In this document: positions 10,102-18,330 of the stretch, in pieces
Layout of the letters: each line of letters starts with the position of its first letter
Numbering within the stretch: the first letter of the stretch is position 1
Notes under the pieces: generated by a model
Seen by the model: only the letters and a program-made list of their open reading frames with translations
Databases searched by the model: none
Told to the model about the DNA's origin: nothing
Made by a program: the position numbers and the translations under genes
From: Dactylorhiza incarnata
Lineage: Eukaryota; Streptophyta; Magnoliopsida; Asparagales; Orchidaceae
Direction: 5' to 3'
Assembly: GCA_033032865.1 (NCBI GenBank)
Contig: JAWHQI010000202.1
Location: 1,922,001 to 1,986,000, forward strand
DNA: 64,000 nucleotides

Positions 10102-13100
10102 TCGACTCATCTCCATCTCTGGTTGAGCCTCGCTCCTAGAAGGTGTCGACTCTTCTCCACCTCTAGTTGAGGTCACTTGTCTAGCGATTGACCTGGAAGG
10201 TGTTGAATCTTCTCCACCTCCAGTTGAGCTCACTCGTCTTGCAAATAGCCAGAAAGATGTTGAATTTTCTCCACCTTCAGTTGAGCATCACTCCTAGAGG
10301 TTGTTGAATCTTCTCCACCTCCAGTTGTGCTTGCTCGTCTAGCAAATGGCCTGGAAGGTGTTGAATCTTCTCCACCTCCAGTTGAGCCTCGCTCCTGGAG
10401 GGTGTCGACTCTTCTCCACCTACAGTTGAGCCTCGCTCCTGGAGGGTGTCGACTCTGCTCCACCTCCAGTTGAGCTCGCTCGTCTAGTGAATGTCCTGGA
10501 AGGTGTTAAATCATATCCACCTCTAGTTGAGCTCGCTCGTCTAGCAAATGGCCTGGAAGGTGTTGAATTTTCTCCACCTCCAGTTGAACCTCGCTCCTGG
10601 AGGGTGCTGAATCTTCTCCACCTAATGTTGAGCTCGCTCGTCTAGCGAATGGCCTGGAAGGTGTTGAATCTTCTCCACCTCGAGTTGAGCCTCGGGTGTC
10701 GACTCTTCGCCACCTCCAGTTGAGCTCGCTCGTCAAGCGAATGGCCTGGAAGGTGTCGAATCTTCCCCACCTCCAGTTGAGCCTCGCTCCTGGAAGGTGT
10801 CGTATTTTCTCCACCTCCAGTTGAGCCTCGCTCCTGGAGGGTGTCGACTCTTCTCCACCTCCGGTTGAGCCTCACCCCTGGACGGTGTCGACTCTTCTCC
10901 ACCTCCAGTTGACCCCGCTCTTCTAGCGAATAGCGTGGAAGGTGTTGAATCTTCTCCACCTGCAGTTCAGCTCGCTCGTCCAACGAATGGCCTGGAAGGT
11001 GTTAAATTTTCTCCACCACTAGTTGAGCCTCGCTCCTGGAGGGTGCTGAATCTTCTCCACCTCCAGTTGAGCTCGCTCATCTAGAGAATGGCCTGAAATG
11101 TGTTGAATCTTCTCCACCTCTAGTTGAGCCTCGCTCCTGGAGGGTGTCGACTATTCTCCACCTCCAGTTGAGCTCGCTCGTTTAGTGAATGGCCTGGCAG
11201 GTATCGAATCTTCCCCTCCTCCAAGTGAACCTCGCTCCTGTATGGTGTCATCTTTTCTCCACCTCCAGTTGAGCCTCGCTCCTGGAGTGTGTTGACTCTT
11301 CTCCACCTCTGGTTAATCCTCGCTCCTGGAAGGCGTCGACTCTTCTCCAACTCCAGTTGAGCTCTCTCGTCTATCGAATGGCCTGGAAGGTGTTGAATCT
11401 TCTCCACCTCCAGTTGAGCTCGCTCATCTTGTGAATGGCCTGGAAGGTGTTGAATTTTCTCCACCTCTAGTTGAGCCTCGCTCCTGGAGGGTGCTGAATC
11501 TTCTCCACCTCCAGTTGAGCTCGCTCGTCTAGCGAATGGACTGGAAGGTGTTGAATCTTCTCCACCACTAGTTGAGCCTCGCTCCTGGAGGGTTTGGACT
11601 CTTCTCCACCTCGGGTTGAGCCTCGCTACTGGAGAGTGTCGACTGATCTTCACCTCCAGTTGAGCTCGCTCGTCTAGCGAATGGCCTAGAAGGTGTCGAA
11701 TCTTCTCCACATCTAGTTAAGCTCGCTCGTCTAGCGAATCACTTGGAAGATGTCAACACTTCTCTACCTCCAGTTGAGCCTCGCTCCTAGAGGGTGTCGA
11801 CACTTCTCCACCTTCGGTTGGGCCTCGCTCCTGGAGGGTGTCGACTCTTCTCCACCTCCAGTTGAGCTCACTCATCTACCGAATGGCCTGGAAGGTGTCG
11901 AATCTTCTCCACCTCCAGTTGAGCCTCGCTCCTAGAGGTGGCGACTCTTCTCCACCTCCAGTTGAACCTCGCTCCTGGAAGGTGACGACTCTTATCCACC
12001 TCCAGTTGAGCTCGCTCGTCTAGCGAATGGCATGGAGCGTGTTGAATCTTCTCCACCTCCAGTTGAGCCTTACTCCTGGAGGGTGTCGACGCATCTCTAC
12101 CTCCAGTTAAGCTCGCTCATATCTACCGAATGGCCTGGAAGGTGTCGAATCTTCTCCACCTCTAGTTGAGCCTCGCTCATGGAAGGTGTCGTCTTTTCTC
12201 CACCTCCAGTTGAGCCTCGCTCTAGGAGGGTGTCTACTCTTCTCCACCTCCGGTTGAGCCTCGCTCCTGGAGGGTGTCGACTCTTCTCCACCTCTAGTTG
12301 AGCTCGCTCGTCTAGAAAATATCTTGGAAGGTGTTGAATCATCTCCACCTCCAGTTGAGCTCGCTCATCTAGCGAATGGCCTAGATTGTGTTGAATTTTC
12401 TCCACCTCCAGTTGAGCCTCACTCCTAGAGGGTGCTGAATCTTCTCCACCTCCTGTTGAGCTCGCTTGTCTAGCGAATGGCCTGGAAGGTGTTGAATCTT
12501 CTCCACCTCTAGTTGAGCCTCGCTCCTAGAGGGTGCCGACTCTTCTCCACCTCCAGTTGAGCACGCTCTTCAAGCGAATGGCCTGGAAGGTGTCGAATCT
12601 TCCCCACCTCCAGTTGAGCCTCGCTCTTGGAAGGTGTCATCTTTTCTCCACCTCTAGTTGAGCCTCTCTCCTGGAGGGTGTCGACTCTTATTCACCTCCA
12701 GTTGAGCCTCACTCCTGAACGGTGTCGACTCTTCTCCACCTCCAGTTCAGCTTGCTCTGCTAGTGAATGGCCTAGAAGGTGTTGAATCTTCTCCACCTCT
12801 AGTTGAGCTTGCTCGTCTAGCGAATGGCCTAGAAGGTGTTGAACTTTCTCCACCTCCAGTTGATCCTCGCTCTTGGAGGGTGTTGAATCTTCTCCACCTC
12901 TAGTTGAGCTCGCTCGTCTAGCAAATGGTCTGGAAGGTGTTGAATCTTCTCCACCTCTAGTTGAGCCTCACTCCTGGAGGGTATTGACTCTTCTCCACCT
13001 CTAGTTGAGCCTCGCTCCTGGAGAATGTCGACTCTTCTCCACCTCCAGTTGAGCTCGCTCGTCTAGCGAATGGCCAGGAAGGTGTCGAATCTTCTCCACC

Positions 13101-14052
13101 TCCAATTGAGCTCGATCATCTAGCGAATGGCCTAGAAGGTGTCGACTCTTCTCTACCTCAAGTTGAGCCTCGCTCCTGGAGGGTGTCGAATCTTCTCCAC
13201 CTCCAGTTGAGCCTCGCTCCTAGAAGGTGTCATCTTTTCTCCACCTCCAGTTGAGCCTCGCTCCTAGAGGGTGTCGACTCTTCTCCACCTCCTATTGAGC
13301 CTCGCTCTTTGAGGGTGTCGACTCTACTCCAACTCCAATTAAGCTCGCTTGTCTAGTGAATGGCCTGGAAGGTGTCGAATCTTCTCCACCTCCAGTTGAG
13401 CCTCGCTCCTGAAAGGTGTCGTCTTTTCTCCACCTCTAGTTGAGCCTCGCTCCTGGAGGTTGTCGACTCTTCTCCACCTGTGGTTGAGCCTCGCTCTTGG
13501 AGGGTGTCGACTCTTCTCCACCTCCAGTTGAGCTCGCTGGTCTAACGAATGGCCTGGAAGGTGTTGAATCTTCTCCTCCTCCAGTTGAGCTCGGTCGTTT
13601 AGTGAATGGCCTAGAAGGTGTTGAATTTTTTCCACTTCCAGTTGAGCCTCGCTCATGGAGGGTGCTGAATCTTCTCCAACTCCTGTTGAGCTCGCTCGTC
13701 TAACGAATGTCCTGGAAGGTGTTGAATCTTCTCCACCTCCAGTTGAGCCTCGCTCCTGGAAGGTGTCTTCTTTTCTCTACCTCCAGTTGAGCCGCTCTCC
13801 TGGAGGGTGTCGAATCTTCTGCATCTCCTGTTGAGTCTCACTCCTGGAGACTGTCGAGTCTTCTCCACCTCCAGTTGAGCTCGCTCTTCTAGCGGATGGC
13901 CTGGAAGGTGTCGAATCTTCTCTACCTCCAATTGAGCTCGCTCGTCTAGAGAATGGCCTGGAAGGTGTCAAATCCTCTCTACCTCTAGTTGAGCCTCTCT
14001 CCTGGAGGGTGTCGACTCTTCTCCATCTCTTTCAGTTGAACTTGCTCAGCTA
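10102..14052. repeat. Minisatellite array of mixed 44-bp and 57-bp units
   Basis: About 3.95 kb of head-to-tail units with two related monomers. The 44-bp one runs GAGCCTCGCTCCTGGAGGGT...CTCCACCTCCAGTT. The 57-bp one runs GAGCTCGCTCGTCTAGCGAA...CTCCACCTCCAGTT. They share the CTTCTCCACCTCCAGTT end and differ by a 13-bp net insertion around GTCTAGCGAATGGC. Order is irregular. The array continues left of element B, since B carries a unit motif as its flank. Minus-strand ORFs of 60-196 codons here follow from stop-poor units, not from a gene. Tandem repeats of this kind are common in the 3' regions of large Gypsy elements, but no pol is visible to prove it. Confidence 0.85.
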
Positions 14053-14207
14053 GTGAAGGGCTTGAGAGGGATACTGCGTGGCATATCATCTAGTGCCCAT
14101 CTCTCTGAACCACGTGTCCTACATTATTTTTCGGAGCTCGTATTGAGCCCAAAAAAGTGGGGATTATGTATAACCCGTAATTCGTCGATATCAGAAATGC
14201 ATGAGGA
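14053..14207. other. Unique spacer between the two tandem arrays
   Basis: About 155 bp of nonrepetitive sequence. I see no ORF or element end in it. Confidence 0.5.
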
Positions 14208-14889
14208 CAACGCAGAAGACCTCGCCCACCTGGGCGAGTACAGAAGACCTCCCCCACCTGGGTGAGTAAAGAAGACCTCCCCCACCTGGGCGAGTACAAA
14301 AGACCTCCCCCACCTGGGCGAGTACAGAAGACCTACCCCACCTGGGCGAGTAATGAAGACATACCCCACCTGGGCGAGTATAGAAGACCTCCCCCACCTG
14401 GGCGAGTACAAAAGACCTCCCCCACCTGGGCGAGTACAGAAGACCTCCCCCACCTGGGCGAGTACAGAAGACCTCCCCCACCTGGGCGAGTAAAGAAGAC
14501 CTCCCCCAGTTGGGCGAGTACAGAAGACCTCCCCCACCTAGGCGAGTACAGAAGACATCCTCCACCGGGGCGAGTACAGAAGACATCCCCCACCTGGGTG
14601 AGTAAAGAAGACCCCCCCCCCCCCACCTGGGCGAATATAGAAGATCTCCCCCACCTGGGCGAGTACAAAAGACCTCCCCCACCTGGGTGAGTACAGAAGA
14701 CCTCCCCCACTTGGGCGAGTACAGAAGACCTCCCCCACCCGGGCGAGTACAGAAGACCTCCCCCACCTGGGCGAGTACAGAAGACCTCCCCCACCTGGGC
14801 GAGTAAAGAAGACCTCCCCCACCAGGGAGAGTAAAGAAGACCTCCCCCACCTGGGCGAGTAAAGAAGACCTCCCCCACCTAGGTGAGTA
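14208..14889. repeat. 28-bp tandem array
   Basis: About 24 copies of GAAGACCTCCCCCACCTGGG + CGAGTACA, with a few variants (TAAAGAAG, TATAGAAG). One local C run is expanded at about 14611-14624. Because 28 is not a multiple of 3, each ORF cycles through all frames, and all minus-strand frames stay open for 90-219 codons. No spacers separate the units. Confidence 0.92.
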
Positions 14890-15013
14890 CAGCTTTTTAT
14901 CCCGTCAAAAGGTGGGAGCGGCTATCTGCAGCCCATTTCAGAAGGCGGGAGCAGCTATCTGCAGCTTATTTCAGAAGGCGGGAGCAGCTATTCACAGTCC
15001 ATTTGGATTTGCC

Positions 15014-15021
15014 TATAAATA
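15014..15021 (+). promoter_or_regulatory. TATA box 1 of the remnant
   Basis: TATAAATA within GCCTATAAATAGGACCCC, about 35 bp upstream of the poly-C run. Confidence 0.5.
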
Positions 15022-15053
15022 GGACCCCAATGCACAAGTAGAAGGCACCTTCA

Positions 15054-15082
15054 CCCCCCCCCCCCCCCCCCCCCCCCCCCCC
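15054..15082. repeat. Homopolymer of 29 C
   Basis: An uninterrupted C run. Its length may be affected by sequencing or assembly error. Confidence 0.95.
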
Positions 15083-15453
15083 GATGGTGGGTGAGTACAT
15101 TACCTACCTCTCTTGTGCTAACCTCAGTATTGGCTTTAGGAGGGGAAGTTCCTATAGACTTCCGGGTATGATATGGGACCTCCTCACTACAGCACGCGAG
15201 TCTTTTTTATAGGCGGGTTAGAGTGGTTTTGTATGATCCCTAGCTTCTTATCACCTTGTCTCACGTGAGTCGACCGCTAAACAAGTAGCCTATGGTCACC
15301 CCCTAGTCTCGATCATAGTTGGACCGGTATCTGGGTTCCAACCTTTACTAATTAATACGCGACATATTTCTTATAAGATTGGTCTGCATTTAGTGATTAT
15401 GGTAGCTATGCCTTCGATTATTCCTCGTAACCACCATAACCACCTCCAGAGCC

Positions 15454-15461
15454 TATAAATA
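15454..15461 (+). promoter_or_regulatory. TATA box 2 of the remnant
   Basis: A second TATAAATA within an identical GCCTATAAATAGGACCCC context. It is followed by a CT-rich leader and a GA microsatellite, a typical plant core promoter layout. Confidence 0.55.
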
Positions 15462-15964
15462 GGACCCCCAGACTTCTCTTTTCTCTATTCTATTCTCTCC
15501 CTCCTTCCTCCTAAGTTCAAGAGAGAGAGAGAGAGAGAGAGCTCACTTGAAGATCTCCATCCTCTTTAAGGTCATAGGTGAAAAAATTTTTGAGCACCTC
15601 GAAGATAGAAGGAGAATCTCATCCACCTTCAAGCATCTGGAAGAGTGCACAAGTGCCAGAGTGCCAAAGTTCTGAAGCACGCCAAGTTCCAGAGAGCGTC
15701 AAGTTCCAGAATGCGCACAAGTCCCAGAGCATGGTACTTCCCACCATTGCAAGGAAGAAGTAAATCCTTTAGAAGTGGTGGCTTGTCACCCTCCAAACGT
15801 CTCTTTCTCTCTCCCCTAAAGTTGTAATGAGGAGTGGCTTGTCACCCTCGATCTCTCAAGAAAGCCCTGTAAAGAAGCTGCGAATAGTGAAGTTTGGTTG
15901 GCGGCGTCCCGACCACGTGATTTTTTACCCCTTTCTGGGGTTTTCCATGCTAAAAAGATTCTTT

Positions 15965-16194
15965 ATCATCCATCTAACGCCTGGCGTTGAGTCAAATCAT
16001 TCCCAAAATGCTCCTACAATCACGACAACTTCCCTCCATGCCATTTTCATCTTGGTGGGAATGAAAGTCAACGCCGATGTTAAGAGTTAACGCCGGGCGT
16101 TAGCTCTCTTCCATTCTTTTCAGCTTGTGAGCAAATCCAGATCAACAACAACAACCTAGTGTCATCTTTATTCAAACCTGCAAGCTAAAAACAC
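15965..16194 (-). repeat. Left part of T LTR fragment J
   Basis: U3-type family T sequence with AACGCCTGGCGTT and AACGCCGGGCGTTAGC motifs, ending AACCTGCAAGCTAAAAACAC. It resumes at 53650 after element D. The left boundary is approximate. The U5, R and promoter parts are absent, so J is a truncated LTR. Confidence 0.65.
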
Positions 16195-16489
16195 TGATAG
16201 TTTATATAGGTGTAGTCAATAATACCTAGAGGGGGGGGGGGGGGTAAATAGGTTCTACTTATTTTCTTTGTTTAAACCTAAGGTTTCTAGCTGCAGAAAA
16301 TACAAGCACAGAAAGCACACAAGGATGTATAGAGGTTCCTCAAGACAGGGTGTCTTGAGTAGTCCTCTTTCCCCCTTCACCTTTCTAACACTGTGTTAGA
16401 CAAGGCCACAAACTCCAAACTCGGCTCCTTGAGCTTACACCACAAGTTCCTCAGAACTTCTCAGATCAAGAGTGATCCTACCTCAGGCA

Positions 16490-16620
16490 CAGCGGCCCTA
16501 CACTCAGTCTCAGCATCCCTACATCTCAGGCTCAGCAGCCCTACACCACAGGCTCAACAACCCTACACCTCAGGCTCAACAGCCCTACACCTCAGGCTCA
16601 ACAGCCATACAGCTCAGAGT
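16490..16620 (-). repeat. 22-bp minisatellite in the D 3' LTR
   Basis: Imperfect tandem copies of CCTACACCTCAGGCTCAACAG. The counterpart in the 5' LTR is about 52588-52715. Confidence 0.85.
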
Positions 16621-17059
16621 TATGAACTCCTACCACTTAGAAATCCCACAGATTTCCTACCTCAGACCTATCAAGAAGTCCTACCACTCAAGCTGTCAAC
16701 ACAGCTTTACACACAGGCTCAACAGCCTTTCACTCAGGCAACAATGCCTTACAAAGATATAATAGAGTTTGAGTTGAACACAGAGGACAAAAGATTTACT
16801 CTTAGGTCTTCTGAATCCTTTCTTCAGATCTGAAAACAATAGCTTCAGATTTGTATCCCCTTGATCTTCTCCTTCAGCAAAGCAGAAGATCAACTTGCCC
16901 TTCTTGAGTTTGTACAGGAAGAGCTAACTAATCTCCCTTAGAAGATTAACTTCAGCTGCAGAGAACGACTTCAACTGGCTGAATCGTGAATGCTCGATTG
17001 CGGCGTGTTGCAAAAGCTTCTCAATAGAACAGTACTTCTTGATGTGCCCTAACATCTTC

Positions 17060-17066
17060 TTTTATA
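17060..17066 (-). promoter_or_regulatory. TATA box in the D 3' LTR
   Basis: Minus strand GGGTATAAAAGAAG. The equivalent in the active 5' LTR is 53160-53166. Confidence 0.6.
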
Positions 17067-17507
17067 CCCCCAGAAGGCTTCAACGGCTATATCGATCCTC
17101 CTGACATAGTATGGGGCTGATTGGACTTTCTTTTCCCTCTCAAATGTCATTTGCGCCAAAAGCATATCCCATCAAAACATTTGGATTTGTCTCAGCGGTT
17201 GGGCTGAGATAGCATCCAGTCTCAGCGGTTGGGCTGAAATGGCTTCCAGTCTTAGCGGCAGCTCCAGTTCCCTTCTCAGCGGTTGCTCCAGTCTTCTTCT
17301 CAGTGGATCCGCTGAAACGGCTCCTCGTCTCAGCGGTTCTGACCCATCGTCTCAGCGGTTATGCTGAGATAGATCTTCATCTCCTTGTGGATGATTTCTC
17401 CTTATCTAAGGCCATGTTTGGCCCTTCCTTTTGAGTCACCTGTGCATGTATATCCTTCACAAGTATAGCTTTGTTAAATACAATATGTCCTTAGCATTAA
17501 GAGTGAT

Positions 17508-17573
17508 GCCTCTTCAAATCAAGGTTATATTGAGGACAATATACCCAACAATCTCCCCCTATTTGAAGAAGGC
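17508..17573 (-). other. Inverted repeat spanning the PPT/U3 junction of D
   Basis: GCCTCTTCAAAT (17508-17519, inside the LTR) is complementary to ATTTGAAGAAGGC (17561-17573, upstream of the PPT in transcript sense), with one bulged base. Between them lies the LTR edge, plus an internal hairpin GGTTATATTG / CAATATACC (17523-17545). Confidence 0.75.
17551..17560 (-). other. Polypurine tract of element D
   Basis: Minus strand AGGGGGAGAT directly before TGTTGGG. Further PPT-like GGGGGAG runs follow between about 17740 and 17915. Confidence 0.85.
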
Positions 17574-18330
17574 AGAACATCCCCAATGCTAAGGTCCATT
17601 AACAATAAAAAATCTTATCACAGAAAAAGAAATGATCTGTGAAGCATAGGACCTAACATCCTAAGCATTTGCACTGGCCCTAAGCATAAGCATTTGCACT
17701 GGCCCTTTCTCCCCTTTCTCCAGCATTGGTACTGGACCTATCTCCCCCTTTCTGGCTTTTTCAACCTTAACTTACTATCTCCCCCTTAACTTGCTATGTA
17801 TAGAAATATAACATCTCTAGATCCTTTTGGATCAACTTGTAGGCTAACCTATATAGTCTGAGCATTTGCTAACTTCCCTTCAACCTGAGCAGGGAATTTA
17901 CTCCCCCTCAATTGGAGAGCTATTTTCTGTAATAGCTTATCCATTTCAATATGAACATCCCATTTAAGGTTGTGAATACTAAAGAGAATAAATACAGAGT
18001 ACATATATCAATAGTAACAAACACAATATTATGGTCAGAATATGAAATATCATTTCACTTGAAATGTTTAGTACAGATATAAAAGAAAATTCAACTTATA
18101 GTTGTACATTTAATCCAAAAGAAATGTCAAGGCTGGTTTTCCTAAGATTGACCCTGGGAAGAGCTTTCTCCATCTATAGACTTTCTTTTCCTAGCTTCAG
18201 CAGCAGCTTTGATCTTCTCCCTTACTTTGAAGTACAGAAGTGGCTTAGGAAAATATCTTGGGGGAATCCTTAAAGGAGTTTCCCTTCTTACCATATTTTC
18301 TTTGAGAATCCTTTCTCTTAAAGATTCCCT
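17574..18330 (-). other. 3' UTR of element D with iterated PPT-like tracts
   Basis: No ORF is credible here. ATCTCCCCC / ACTCCCCC runs occur near 17740-17750, 17778-17786 and 17901-17908 on the plus strand, each the complement of a GGGGGAG purine run. The rest is AT-rich. Confidence 0.7.

Larger units (their letters stand above)
14890..15964 (+). mobile_element. LTR-like remnant with two promoters, family unknown
   Basis: It contains three imperfect copies of a roughly 38-bp unit (GGCGGGAGCAGCTATCTGCAG, 14918-15000), two copies of GCCTATAAATAGGACCCC 440 bp apart, a 29-base C run (15054-15082), a GA microsatellite (15521-15541), and a distal GGGGTTTTCCATGCTAAAAA segment of the type found near the 3' end of plant LTRs. 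No pol or gag is visible. It probably belongs to the same large element as the two tandem arrays, whose LTR would lie here; that is inference. Its right end is cut where the T LTR fragment J begins. Confidence 0.45.
16195..17550 (-). repeat. 3' LTR of element D
   Basis: Plus-strand ends are TGATAGTTTATATAGGTG and ACAATATACCCAACA. It contains CTAGAGGGGGGG with a TAAATAGG edge, a 22-bp tandem repeat (CCTACACCTCAGGCTCAACAG, about 16490-16620), a TATA box (minus, 17060-17066), and a field of CTCAGCGGTTGGGCTGAG quasi-palindromes at 17195-17375. It is highly similar to 52289-53649, which implies a fairly young insertion. Confidence 0.93.

Noticed and set aside
10230..13971. Series of 60-196 codon minus-strand ORFs with EVEKIQHLPGHSLDERAQ-like repeats
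   Set aside because: They are translations of the 44/57-bp minisatellite. Frames change whenever a 44-bp unit intervenes, and there is no gene-like start or conserved domain.
14124..14878. Glycine-rich repeat protein ORFs up to 219 codons
   Set aside because: Translation of the 28-bp array in all frames; no flanking coding sequence.
14208..14889. CRISPR-like array because the unit is 28 bp
   Set aside because: Units are contiguous with no spacers, in a plant retrotransposon context.
16393..16833. Proline/leucine repeat ORFs in the D LTR (also 52343-52933)
   Set aside because: They come from the 22-bp LTR minisatellite and have no conserved domain or expression context.
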